Positions 46,163-56,180 of a DNA stretch of 64,000 bases are shown piece after piece. This DNA is from Breviolum minutum Mf 1.05b.01 (taxonomy: Eukaryota > Sar > Dinophyceae > Suessiales > Symbiodiniaceae). Under the pieces are notes generated by a model. That model had not been told where the DNA came from, made no database searches, and saw only the letters and a list, made by a program, of their open reading frames with translations. The stretch's first letter is position 1. Every line of letters starts with the position of its first letter. The DNA lies in assembly GCA_000507305.1 (NCBI GenBank), contig DF240180.1, positions 62,001 through 126,000 on the forward strand. Reading direction: 5' to 3'. Made by a program: the position numbers and the translations under genes.

Positions 46163-47219
46163 CGACCACTGTTACAGTTGCTTGAAATTTCATCGCCCCA
46201 AATCACGAAAAAGAAATCACACCTGAAAGTTGCAAGTTGAAATCAGATGGAAACAAAAGATCTGAGGAAATTAGAATACTGAATACATCCTAAATGGTAT
46301 GCCCCCCTGGGGTTGATGGCTAATGGATGGGTGGAGAAAGTCTCCCAGAAAGATCTATATATATATATATAAACGCAGACATCCAATCTTGGAATTGAGG
46401 AAATGGTCCGGGAGCCAATATTTCATGCTGTATTACATTTTTGGGTCCTGCCTAGATAAACACGGTGGCAGTGGATCATAAAGGTTAGGATCAAGGGCCC
46501 TTCATTGAAATGAACAGATTGTTTACTCAACGCTGTGTATCTGGACGCTCCTGAATGTCATTTGATCATAATGACCCACTGTGAACCAGGGGTTTGGCAT
46601 GCCCCAACACAAATTTCTCAAGCCAAATAAAAGCGGGATTTTTTCCAGCCAGGAAAAATGGCTGGGAAAACCCACCACCGACCACCAAGTTACACCAGAC
46701 TCTTCCACCGTTGGCGTAGGGAAAGAGGTCACTTCCACCTGGGCTTTGTGTTGTTGGAAAAACACCTGGAAACAAAGTGCCAAGAGGCCAAAATGTTGGT
46801 CCGACTCTTCCCAAATTGTGTCCCTTCATTTTCTTGCGGGGTCCTAAAATATTTAAGAGAAGTAAGCTTATGCACCTCATGAACTAGTGACCATTGCCTA
46901 TTTGGATCCAGGGTTTTATTGAATGGTTCTTGTGATTTAGTAAGTAGGATAGTTTCACACTTTTTTTGAGTAAAGGGTGTGAATGTGATCATATGTACAT
47001 ACCACCTTATAACATATGCATGTATTGGAGGGGTGCAGGATTTGTATCCATCAACCAACCACGAGAATACCACACCCCGAGGTTTGAGGCAGATCGTTGA
47101 TAAACGGCCACGGAAGGCGGCTGGAACAGTTCCAAGTCATCCAAAGGTTGGATCATCTTAGCTTTGCGGAATAGCTTCTTTGACGGTTTGGAAGTTGAAA
47201 GCATCAAACATATTTTTTC

Positions 47220-47220
<1 letters not shown>
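46163..47220. other. non-coding stretch
   Basis: Contains an AT run near 46357-46370. Overlapping frames of up to 114 codons on both strands (46523-47073) have no motif. Confidence 0.3.

Positions 47221-47298
<78 letters not shown>
47221..47298. repeat. pure GAT trinucleotide array
   Basis: About 26 uninterrupted GAT units, in contrast to the mixed array at 33181. A TA run follows at about 47314-47329. Confidence 0.98.
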
Positions 47299-47299
<1 letters not shown>

Positions 47300-47518
47300 C
47301 AGTGGTGGTATTCATATATATATATATATTCATCCCATAACAAGAATCCGAACAAATATATAGGTGATATTCCCACAAGATCTGCAACTGTGGATGTAGC
47401 TGACTTCCCTTGGCTGACTTATTTCAAGACAAATGGAGGCCTACAAAATTCAATGGATCGAAAAGGATTGTATGTCCCCAACTGGTGCCAAAGAAATCCT
47501 TATACTTTATAATACGTA

Positions 47519-47624
47519 TACCACCTGGAAAATAGATGGCTAGCCACTCCGGTAGTTTATCAAGGCCCTTCCAAATCGCCACCGAACTTGGGAGTGGCTA
47601 GCCATCTACTTTCACTAGGGTGTA
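47519..47624. mobile_element. MITE-like element, family F variant
   Basis: 'taccacctggaaaatagatg' plus 'gctagccactcc' faces 'ggagtggctagccatctact' plus 'ttcactagggtgta'. TA at both ends, arms over 30 bases. Confidence 0.85.
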
Positions 47625-48072
47625 TAAAGATGTCCTTCAGATGTTTGGGAAAAAAGACAGAAAACATATTCCCTAAATGGTGATTTACATTGAGAAAAAC
47701 CATCGTAGAATCCATAACATATCACCATCTTCAAGAAATCAAAGTTTAAACAAGAAATCCAAGTTTAAACATAAAGGTAAGCTTGGTAAACTTGGAATCG
47801 TGTTCCCAAAAAGATGTACCAAAAACCGAGCAATAAAATATGTTCATGGGAATCTATAGGGTAGCCCACACCCCAAATTGCTGGTACCCTCCCAAGAAAT
47901 AGACGGCCGGATTAATCAAGGGATTATTAACCCACCATCATCCCCGAAGGCCTTAAAACAAGGAAAGCTCGATTGGTGGCTGGCTATTCGCCCGTGTAGC
48001 TGACATGGTGAGTCATAACTGATTGGTTTTAAATTCCGGGATCCTGAAATTTCATGGAAAAAGCTAATAAGT

Positions 48073-48170
48073 TACCCTCCAGGGAACGAGTCCATATCCC
48101 ACCTTGGGAAAGGAAAATCATCGACTCAGAAGTGCCATGTTTTGGGGATATGTTAGTTCCCTGGAGAGTA
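48073..48170. mobile_element. MITE-like element, family G
   Basis: 'taccctccagggaacgagtc' and 'atgttagttccctggagagta' form the ends, with TA on both sides; 'catatccc' and 'ggggatatg' pair inside. Confidence 0.8.
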
Positions 48171-48501
48171 ATCCTTATAGATATAACTCGGTTCTTTTTG
48201 ATCCCCTACAAGTTCCTACAAGTAAGCAAGGTTTTTTTTGGTCACCCACTCGAATTTTTACCCACTGGCCAAACGGGTGATCATAATTTTGGCAATTGTT
48301 AGTGATGAATTGAACTCAGATAACTCAAAGGTTATAAAGCAGGATCTTTTATTGTTAGTTTATATTCAACACGTGATTTTTCATATCTGGCCTTCTCTAT
48401 GATCACCACTTGTGACCGGCCTTTTCAGCATGTGAAAAAAGCCTTAGGATCTCCCTCTTTCTGGTTATTTCGTATGGATCTCCAAGCGAAACAATAATCC
48501 C

Positions 48502-48673
48502 TACTTGGAGGATGGGATCACCCCACTTAGTAAGTAGTTAGGATCACCCCCTTTTATAAACCATGGAGTAAAAGGCCATTTGGAAGGGGTCCGGGAATGA
48601 GCCCACAAAATCGGGGACTTACTAACTAACCATGGGTATCCAACACTTGTTCAATGGGATGATCCTCCAAGTA
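48502..48673. mobile_element. MITE-like element, family C
   Basis: 'tacttggaggatgggatcac' and 'aatgggatgatcctccaagta' are the ends; the interior has 'aaaaggccatttggaagggg'. Confidence 0.8.
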
Positions 48674-48894
48674 GCTAGTTGAGTAGTTTCAATCTACTCC
48701 AGGGCGTCCAACCAAGATTGTTGGAAAAAAAATGTGGATTTCAGGGCCCGCGACCTAAATTTTGGGTCCACCATGTCAAAGGTGGCAAACAAATAACCAA
48801 TACAAACGTCAGTGGTTGAACCAACCGTATCTGAAAAAAAAAATCGTCAAATTCGATCATGCTTTACCCAAGGATTCAAGTTGAAAACAAAAAA

Positions 48895-49011
48895 TACCCT
48901 CCAGGGAATGAGGAAACATGGGACCCACCGTTCACGGGGAAGTTCGGAACATCATCAACTCAAAAGGGATGGCTTAAAAGAAAAGGGGATATGTGATCCT
49001 TCCCTGGAGGG
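48895..49011. mobile_element. MITE-like element, family G
   Basis: 'taccctccagggaatgagg' and 'gatccttccctggagggt' form the ends; the interior 'catcatcaactcaaaaggg' is typical. A family H-like fragment ('agtggttgaaccaaccgta') lies just before it at 48811. Confidence 0.75.
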
Positions 49012-49092
49012 TTTTTTTCCGAATGGTTGATGTTTTTTGTCCATGGTGATGTGAACATCCAGTAAAAAAACCAGCGGTTCCGAAGAAAAACT

Positions 49093-49193
49093 CGTTGGTG
49101 TTTGAACCAACCCATTTGAAAAATATTCGTCAAAATGAGAAACTTCCCCAATTTTCCGGGTGAAAACTTTTAAAAAATAATTGAAACCACCTA
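49093..49193. mobile_element. MITE-like element, family H
   Basis: 'ttggtgtttgaaccaaccca' and 'aataattgaaaccaccta' form the ends, with 'aacttccccaattttcc' inside. Confidence 0.65.
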
Positions 49194-49194
49194 G

Positions 49195-49380
49195 AAAAAA
49201 CCGCAAGGATTCCTTTTCTCGTTCCATGCAACAAGTCCTCCCGTCACCCACTGAGTTCCAAGGGACGCTGATGGAGGCAAGGGCAGGATATGCTTGCAGT
49301 TCCTGTGTTAAGGTAGTCGTCACCTCAGCGCGAAAAATCTTGGGTAGAGCAAACACTCTTTGAGGGGTGCGCTGCGGGTT
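49195..49380. other. short protein-like segment, strand unresolved
   Basis: The segment between two MITE-rich stretches is open on both strands. Minus reads 'EVTTTLTQELQAYPALASIS'; plus reads 'MQQVLPSPTEFQGTLMEARA'. It could be an exon fragment; nothing decides the strand. Confidence 0.2.
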
Positions 49381-49585
49381 CCAACTGTTGAATTTTCCAA
49401 CAGGGAGTATCTTGGAACATACCCAAGGGACTCTCAAACAAACAGTTCATGAATGCAAGGAATTCTTTGAAAAATTGGGGGGGGGGGGTGGAACGGGATG
49501 CCTGGCGTATGCGAAAAAAGGGGTTTGACATGGAGAATCTCCCGAATGGTTCAGGGCGGGTTTTTCGTGTCCTATATCATACTAA

Positions 49586-49668
49586 TACTGTCGATGTATG
49601 GTAAATATCCCAATATCTACAGGGTTTCATACATGTCAGGTGGTGCAGGATTTCTTTCATCAACAGTA
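49586..49668. mobile_element. short family A element
   Basis: 'tactgtcgatgtatgg' to 'ggatttctttcatcaacagta', with TA at both ends and 'caggtggtgcagga' inside. It is about 40 bases shorter than other copies. Confidence 0.65.
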
Positions 49669-49694
49669 TGTATATATATATATATACACACACA

Positions 49695-49790
49695 TACACC
49701 GTAGTGAAAGTAGATGGCACAACTCCCAAAAGATGGATTCACAAGGATGAACCAATACATGGGAGTTGCGCCATCTACTTTCCAGTGGTG
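49695..49790. mobile_element. MITE-like element, family F
   Basis: 'tacaccgtagtgaaagtaga' plus 'tggcacaactccca' faces 'tgggagttgcgccatctact' plus 'ttccagtggtg'. Confidence 0.8.
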
Positions 49791-49930
49791 CATTCTTATT
49801 AGTATGAAACCATAAGACGGGCAAAACGCTTCGTCAAGTATAGTCGAAGATGGACAATGTCAATGAGGTCAATCAAAAACAATAACGTCAAAAAAAAGGC
49901 AAGATGACCGGTTTGCTTTTATGCTCCCTC

Positions 49931-50042
49931 GCCGGCGGAAGATTAACATAGAACCCTAAAAATGATGGTTTGGAAGATGGTGTTCCTCTTCCAGGGGTGT
50001 ATTCTCAGGTTCAACATGACCATGTGAATCTTCCGGGGTGTA
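49931..50042. mobile_element. MITE-like element, family E
   Basis: 'cggaagattaacatagaacc' and 'gtgaatcttccggggtgta' are the ends. The interior 'aatgatggtttggaagatgg' and 'ccaggggtgtattctcaggt' nearly match 4546. Confidence 0.75.
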
Positions 50043-50281
50043 TCCCTTTGAGAATCATTGGTCGGAAGATGAGATGTCCCTTTTGAAATGGCCCCATGGC
50101 CCCAGGTCAACCAGACGGATTCGGGAGTGGCCGCGGACAGGCTGGAAATCGCTTGTTGAGCAGCCTGCAAAATTGACAAAATTGACGGAAGACGGGAATC
50201 TCCAAGATTTTTAACCCCAGTGAAACCCATTTATAAGGCCATTTGTAGGGGATACGGCCATGTCATCCCATTTGTAACTGG

Positions 50282-50417
50282 TACTTAGAAGATCGTCCCA
50301 GCTAGCAAGTGATGAATAACCATGACCAGTAAGTTCCCTAAGTAGGGGTTAGTCTAGTTCTAAATGGCTTGGTTTACCCCCTTAACAAACCAGTAAGTGG
50401 AATGATCCACTTAAGTA
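50282..50417. mobile_element. MITE-like element, family C, diverged
   Basis: 'tacttagaagatcgtcccag' and 'tggaatgatccacttaagta' are the ends, with TA on both sides. Confidence 0.65.
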
Positions 50418-50467
50418 CTGGTTGAATGGTTTCAGAAAATTCGGCCATCAACCAAGCACGTGAGTTT

Positions 50468-50592
50468 TATCCCTCGAAGTTTAACAGTTCGCCCCTGAAA
50501 ATAGGCCGAATCCCAAAATGAAAAATCTATAAATCATCTTCCGACCATCAAGTTTTAGGGGGGACCGAACTGTAAGTTTCAGTTCGAGCGGA
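50468..50592. mobile_element. MITE-like element, family D, diverged
   Basis: 'atccctcgaagtttaacagt' plus 'cgcccctgaaaat' at the left; 'agttttaggggggaccgaac' and 'gtaagtttcag' at the right. Confidence 0.55.
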
Positions 50593-50616
50593 TATTTTTT
50601 CAAAAATCTATCAACC

Positions 50617-50705
50617 ATTACTGTGGATATTAGTCCATCTCAACTGGTACCTGGGGGAGGATTCTATATATCTCAAACTTGGTGCAGGATTTCTTCCACA
50701 AAAAT
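50617..50705. mobile_element. degraded family A element
   Basis: 'ttactgtggatattagtcc' and 'tgcaggatttcttccaca' are eroded family A ends. Confidence 0.45.
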
Positions 50706-50712
50706 CGTCTAG

Positions 50713-50812
50713 TTGGTGGCTTCGACCCATTTGAAAAATATGCTCGTCAAACTGGGAATCTTCCCCAATTTTCGAGGTGAAAATAAAAAAATTGAGAAAC
50801 CACCACCCAGAA
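50713..50812. mobile_element. MITE-like element, family H
   Basis: 'ttggtggcttcgacccattt' and 'gagaaaccaccaccc' are the ends, with 'gggaatcttccccaatttt' inside. Confidence 0.7.
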
Positions 50813-51850
50813 TACCCTCTTCCAGTCGTGACCTTTTGATATTCTCCAAAATTGGGGGGGGGGGGGGTCACGTTTTCACCCCTGATTTCAGGTCACAACA
50901 AAAAAAAAAAACACCCATTTTAGGGTCACGGGTGTTGGAAAATTGTTGGGTCTGCACTGAGGTTGCTGTCCGACCTTTCAGGCTTTTAGGGAGAAAACTA
51001 CCAGGGCGCTCTTGCTGGTTTTGGGTGCACGTGGAATTGCCGGGGTGGAGAAAAAAGGCCAAAGCGTACGGGTAAGTATTAGTTAACTGAAGTCATTTCT
51101 CAACTTTTTAGAAGACGAAGAATACACCCGCGAAAACTAACATGGGAAACCCAAGTTCATGAAGGTTTGGTTCAGATGACTTTTCCTTTTCAAATGGGTG
51201 ATTTTCGATTTGGAAAACTCGAAGATTTCAGCATGCTTGGTGGGGAGGTACGGACGACCTACTTACCCATCGTTCCTACCGTGGGAGAATCATCGAAGTA
51301 GTTTTTGAATTTTTTGATCGAAAAATTTGGCCATCAAACCTGAAGCTTGAAAAAATAAGGTAAAATTCACCAGAACAAACTCGCCACCTGAACAACAGCA
51401 TTTTCTTGAACTATCCAATAGCAGTTCTTGAAACACAAATTCAGCGAACAGTCTGCAAAAAAAGACAAGGAGAAGGTAGTATGAGAAATGTTAATCTGGT
51501 CAAATTTCTATAATGCGCCTACACCAAGAAAACCCTTGAAATCTGAGATGGGTTTGTAGCCTCCATACCTACTGTGTGTGGATTGTTCACTGGATGAAAT
51601 ATCTTCAGCTACTTCACATGTATGTTGAAGCTGTCAAGGGTTATCAGAATCAAGTGCCTCATGTTCTAAGGAACTGTAGTACCGGGCCCCCCACCTGTTG
51701 TAATGTGACTATACCTACTGGGTGGACCCCCGCCCACAACTAGGCAATGTTACTAGCAATAAGAAGTACTGCAAGTACTAGAAAAACTGGTCACTACATC
51801 CTACAATCCCAAGACATGAGTTCGTTATAATTTGACCAAATCTTTTGGCC
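50813..51850. other. non-coding stretch
   Basis: A family E-like left end ('tacacccgcgaaaactaaca') at 51123 is followed by family E interior sequence to about 51220, without a right end. The rest shows nothing supported. Confidence 0.3.
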
Positions 51851-51936
51851 TACACTCTGGTAAACTAACATAGCAATGGAAAATGGACCGATTGAAAATG
51901 TAAATTTCCATTGCTATGTTAGTTGACCAAAGGGTA
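51851..51936. mobile_element. MITE-like element, family K
   Basis: 'tacactctggtaaactaaca' plus 'tagcaatggaaa' faces 'tttccattgcta' plus 'tgttagttgaccaaagggta', with TA at both ends. Confidence 0.85.
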
Positions 51937-51957
51937 ACTTAGTTAAATAGGTACAAT

Positions 51958-52092
51958 GTGGGTCCCTACCAGCAATAAACGGAATTATAACTCCCAGAAA
52001 TGGCCTTATGAATGGCTAACTGTGGTTATTAACACCCCGAAACAAGTGGAGTTATTTCACTTATAACTGCGTTGTTTGGGGGGCCCACCTTA
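51958..52092. mobile_element. MITE-like element, family I
   Basis: 'tgtgggtccctaccagcaat' and 'tttggggggcccacctta' are loosely inverted ends; 'ggaattataactcccagaaa' and 'aagtggagttatttcac' pair inside. Confidence 0.5.
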
Positions 52093-52659
52093 TGTATATA
52101 TATATATGTAATCAAATATATAACCACATATGTATTATATATATATAACCACCAACCTCAACCCCTTACGCGGAATCCCACAAGTGGTTTGTTTCCTACA
52201 ACCACCGGTGAGGCACCGCATTGGATCCCAACGCACCCAAAGAGGCAGGGAAAACGATATCCTTAGGCGACTTCCGGGGGTTGGCCGGTTGATGTGAGCA
52301 ATGAAAAAAGGGCCACGAACGGTCGATTTTTGGTTGGTTTTGGGGCGGATGAGAAAATGCCCAGTTAATACGGGGATTACAATAAACCATTATCAGCAAT
52401 GAAAAAAAAAGGGCCCAAATGGCGGTTGTTTAGGTTGTGAAATTTTGCGCATATTTTTTTTGCGCAATTGCCATAACGATCCCTTCTGGCAGCCTGGGGC
52501 ATCCGTGTTGGATGGGCCAAGCTTCCCTTGTTTCCCCCAATCCATTCAGATCAGGGGAATTTATGGACAAAAAGCGCATTTGGAGTTTTTACATTTTTTC
52601 TCCAGAGCTGATAAAATAACGAAACAATATGTTTTTCCAGGGCTGAACATCAACATGGT
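52093..52659. other. non-coding stretch
   Basis: A TA microsatellite lies at 52095-52145. Nothing else noted. Confidence 0.35.
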
Positions 52660-53087
52660 AACAAGAAACATTGCTTGAGTCTTGAGCAGTCCTTCCTCCG
52701 CAGCCTTCTGCGCTTTAATCCGTACAGCCACAGGAAAGTGCTAGGAAACCACGGCAAACTTTTTCGAGAAGATGGTTGGGTCGAGAAACCAATGCTTGAA
52801 CGTTTGAAAATGGCACGCTTTCCTGGTGCTCGAGTGCTGTGAATGCTAAATACATGATTTCCAGGATCTTTTTCCAATGAAGGTCTCAAATAAAACCTTC
52901 CCTGGGCCTTCTGCTGCGCTTTGGCCTTCTGATGCGCTTTGAAATTCTGCTGCTCTTGGGCCGGTGGAGCTTCTGGAATGTTGTAGCTCATTTCTTTTCC
53001 GCAGCGCACGGCCACTACATGCTGTGGCCGTGACAACAGCACGGCAAAGCAAAACAAAAAAAACAAATAGCATGGCCAATCAACCAA
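52660..53087 (-). CDS. unrecognised frame with signal-peptide-like start
   Basis: Two overlapping minus-strand frames begin close together. One (53079) starts MAMLFVFFVLLCRAVVTATA, a good secretory signal shape, and ends near 52846. The other, 53087 to 52650, is open for 145 codons and includes 'NFKAHQKAKAQQKAQG'. A related K/A-rich phrase, 'VRIKAQKAAEEGLLKTQ', appears in a third frame near 52730-52680, so an intron or indel probably separates two exons; 'ggaag-gttttatttgag' could be a donor. Only one frame can be right in any place and I cannot decide. It lies downstream, on the same strand, of the 53928-55016 pseudogene. Confidence 0.3.
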
Positions 53088-53459
53088 AGCTTATTGATGT
53101 TGGGGCACTAGCAATGTCAATATATTATCCGCTCCCGGCCCAAAGAATGCCAAAACGCAATTGCTTCACAGAGATTCCAACTTCAGAAGCTTAAAAAATC
53201 GTCCCTATCAACGGTGTATGACTGCATCACCATGAAAATCCCCAAGTCCCGAATCTCAAAGTTGCGCAATTGCCGACCAAGCTCTGGGCATCGTCGGTCA
53301 CTTCAACTCTTAGGCTGTTGAAGAGTGAACCTGCAGGTAATTATGCAAAAGATCTGGAAACCTTTAAATCAGGCGAGCAAACAAGGAAACAAGCAACCCA
53401 AACAAAAAAAAATGCAAACAACAACAAACAAGAAAGCCACGAAACCTACCAGAATAACT

Positions 53460-53925
53460 AGGGTGAAACAGCAAAAGGGGGTGAAACACTACTTTCTACG
53501 CCTCTCAGCCCTCATATGTGCATCGCTGCCTCGGTATATACAACAGTTCGGGGGCGCGGCTGACCCTTCACCCTAGAGATGGCGAATCTCATACCAGGCG
53601 CTACTCCGGCGCTGCGTGGCCCTCACCGAATAAACGAGACTCCACACAACCTCCGCAGGTGCTGGTACACCGCCTAGCTCTCCAAGGCTTTGGGCAAGCC
53701 CTGACTGAACCATAAGGTCCGTCGTCATCAGTACCCTGACTAGTCAGAGGGGAGCGTTGCGGGCTACCCCTCCTGCTAAAAGCACGCCCAATACCAGATG
53801 ATGACGCGGATAGATCTAATTCCCTGGGAAGGCAAAGCCCGGGAAAGAGCCATAGAGAAACGGCAAGAAAATCACCGACAGAAAATCAAGTGAAACGTCA
53901 GTCATGAAACAGGCTTGGATCCTTC
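53460..53925. other. GC-richer DNA without element or clear frame
   Basis: MITE-free and of a composition like the flanking pseudogene, but with stops in all frames. It could be the 3' untranslated part of the minus-strand gene copy upstream. Confidence 0.3.
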
Positions 53926-53927
53926 GT

Positions 53928-55016
53928 TCAGTCTATTTCGTGGGAAAATCGGGACGTAATGACGTCCGCCGATTCCCACAAGGCAGCAGCTAGGACATTC
54001 TTGCACCCCTGAATGTCCAAGTAATCATTTACAGTAAAGGCAAGAAGGCCTTGCTCGTGTTCTTCAATATCTGGCACTAAGAGCCGGATGAGGTCATGCA
54101 TGTCTCGCGAGACTGCTGTGCTCAAGATCTTGTGCTCCAGTGCGTCGATACGATCTCCAATGGGCAGGTTGTAGCATTCAAGTCCGGTTTTCCCAATTTC
54201 ATCCTGTGTCAGAGCTCGGTACTGCAAGTGCCTCGCATGAGCGCGAGCGAGCTGTAAGAAAAAATTCGACAAAGGTGGATAACTTTGAAAGTTTTCGGCC
54301 CTTGCCAAATAAGCAGAGCATCCGACTGCATTACCTGGCACACGGGTCTCTTCACCATACTCATTGCCTTCCAAAGTTGTCCCGGGTAAAGAGATGCTCG
54401 GAATCGCGTCCCCATTGTCTAGGTGATGATCTCCTGCTGACTTTTCCACTTTCTTTGAGCCCTCGTGCCATTTTACGTAAACACCAGGATGACGCACAAT
54501 GCTGGCCATGATGGCTGTTGGCCCCCAAGTCAAGAGGGCATCAGAAACAACATTGCTGTCGCGATCTCCGCGGGTGTTTAACATATGAACGAAGGATCCG
54601 TGGGCTCTTGCCTGCGAGCCAGATGCGGTTATCGTTGATGAAGCTACAGCTCGATTTGCGCGTGCTACCAAATCCCCAGGCAAGCGGACCTGCACTGCCT
54701 TGCATGGAGGAGTTAAAAACCAATTCTCAAGGTGGCGGTTGACGAACCAGTGAATATACTGGATATTCCGACAAATCCCAACATGAGATCGGTGGTACTT
54801 TGCGAACGTCGGCCAAGAGCTCTACTCACTAGCCAAAACAAACAATTCGAGAGTGTAAGCGCAGCAGCTTGATACAATTGTGGTTCCTGTTGGAGGGAAT
54901 GAACCACCAAGGTCGGATCCAATTCGTAGCAGCCAATGAGGAAATAAGACAACTAATCTCATCATCCTCAAAGAAGCATTTCCAATAGAAATATTGCAGA
55001 ACACCGTTCCGATCAT
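53928..55016 (-). pseudogene. 363-codon intronless frame with one internal stop, unrecognised
   Basis: The minus strand is open in one frame from the ATG at 55014-55016 to the TGA at 53928-53930 apart from a single TAG at 54822-54824. The frame can be followed back to a TAA at 55059-55061. Protein-like sequence is found on both sides of the TAG: before it 'MMRLVVLFPHWLLRIGSDLG', after it 'NIQYIHWFVNRHLENWFL', 'SDALLTWGPTAIMASIVRH', 'DRIDALEHKILSTAVSRDMH' and 'DYLDIQGCKNVLAAALWES'. The first quarter is hydrophobic and the rest mixed, soluble-looking. I recognise no family. The lack of introns over 1.1 kb, and the spliced-leader relic 1.14 kb upstream on the same strand, suggest a processed copy. 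A UAG read-through or a recent mutation would look the same. Coding seems firm; function unknown. Confidence 0.65.
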
Positions 55017-55089
55017 ACCAATCTTGTGCCAGAAGGCTACGTGCTCAGCTTCACTAGCTTAACACGAACACCGTACAGGCAACCGAATG

Positions 55090-55985
55090 GGCAACCATAT
55101 CTCCTCCAAACATCCCCACAGCGCCTGCATTTTGCAAGCATTATCCCCACTCGTCACTTTTCACCCCCATAGTGCTCGCATTATGTTTGCCCCAATGCGG
55201 GCTCAAAATTGGCAGATCATTTCAACAAGATCTGTAGGCACCTGGTCCAACAATCTGAACCCGAGCGTCGCAAAAACGAAAAAATATATAACTCACTTTG
55301 GCCATCAGGGCAATCCGTCGCTGCCCAACATCCCACACCTCACCTGAACAAAAGAAGAGAAAGAGAAGAAAGAAGAAGGAAGAGAAAACGCAATCGCGCA
55401 CATTTCCGCTTGTACCGCTCGACGAGGGGTGGCTCGTTGTGTGGCTACATCCTCCACCACAGCTCCAATTCATAAATATCCTGCACAAACCCAAACACCA
55501 ATTATCTTTCGCGCAGCGCAGCCCCAATCCCAAACCCGCTCTCCTGCCAGTACGGCCCTTCGTTCATCCACCGCCAATCCGCAAGCTTGTCTTGCAGCCA
55601 CCACCCTCCCCCACCAACTCAGGTTCAAAGCCATCGCCGACCCAAACCAGCTCCTGCCAAACCCACAATTCTCCATCCCACCGCCACAACCAACGATCCT
55701 CCTCCAGGTAGTATTGTGGAGCCCCCTCCACCTCCCAACTCCAGTAGCTGCTGCAAAAGACGCCCATCGTTGAGCAGCACAAGCAAAGGAAAAGCGGAAG
55801 CAACAAATCAAATTGACTCAAGTGCTGGTATTTCGTCATGACACACGCGTGACACATCAAATGGCCCGGCGAACACACATTCAAAGTTAATAGCAATATC
55901 GCTCAACGCCCGCGCTAAACGCTCGCGGGTTCAATATTATTTTGTTCGTTTGTTGCCTTTTCATTTTGCCCTTTTCATATTTTCG
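55090..55985. other. low-complexity region, C-rich on plus strand
   Basis: Between 55340 and 55420 the plus strand is purine-rich; between 55540 and 55750 it is rich in C and CA, giving proline-rich frames on plus and a 113-codon frame on minus (55470-55811). I treat these frames as unproven. 'gcccgcgctaaacgctcgcggg' at 55909-55930 is a short palindrome. Confidence 0.4.
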
Positions 55986-55989
55986 CTCT

Positions 55990-56125
55990 GTTCTTTCCTG
56001 TTTCTTTGCTGTTTCGCTCAGTTCTTTCCTGTTTCTTTGTTGTTTCGCTCGGTTCTTTCCTGTTTCTTTGTTGTTTCGCTCGGTTCTTTCCTGTTTCTTT
56101 GTTGTTTCTTTCCTGTTTCTTCCGT
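55990..56125 (-). repeat. 31-bp tandem repeat, about four copies
   Basis: Units start at 55990, 56021, 56052 and 56083 and read, on plus, 'gttctttcctgtttctttgt' then 'tgtttcgctcg'; the last copy is partial. 31 is not a multiple of three, yet at least two minus frames stay open through the array, encoding shifted versions of a K/E/T/R-rich repeat. It begins about 35 bases after the spliced-leader relic in the sense of the minus strand. Confidence 0.9.
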
Positions 56126-56159
56126 CCTCTTGCAAAAGTATTTTGACTCCCAAGACTTG

Positions 56160-56180
56160 CTTGAGCCAAAATGGCTACGT
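56160..56180 (-). other. dinoflagellate spliced-leader (DinoSL) relic
   Basis: On the minus strand these bases read CGTAGCCATTTTGGCTCAAG, an exact match to the last 20 bases of the conserved dinoflagellate spliced leader; the base before it is A where the leader has C. In these organisms the leader is added to nuclear mRNAs by trans-splicing, so a copy joined to gene-like DNA marks an mRNA that was reverse transcribed and reinserted. It is not a leader RNA gene: no donor GT follows the terminal 'CAAG' (the next bases are CAAG again). Leader identity rests on my knowledge of its sequence. Confidence 0.85.

Noticed and set aside
47007..47387. 126-codon minus-strand poly-serine frame
   Set aside because: It is an artefact of the pure GAT array at 47221-47298.
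53735..53760. CTGATGA on the minus strand, as in a hammerhead ribozyme core
   Set aside because: No matching GAAA box with flanking stems could be found at a suitable distance.
55298..55773. Proline-rich plus-strand frames of 114-137 codons
   Set aside because: Low-complexity CA-rich DNA leaves several frames open; no domain is visible and the likely gene direction here is minus.
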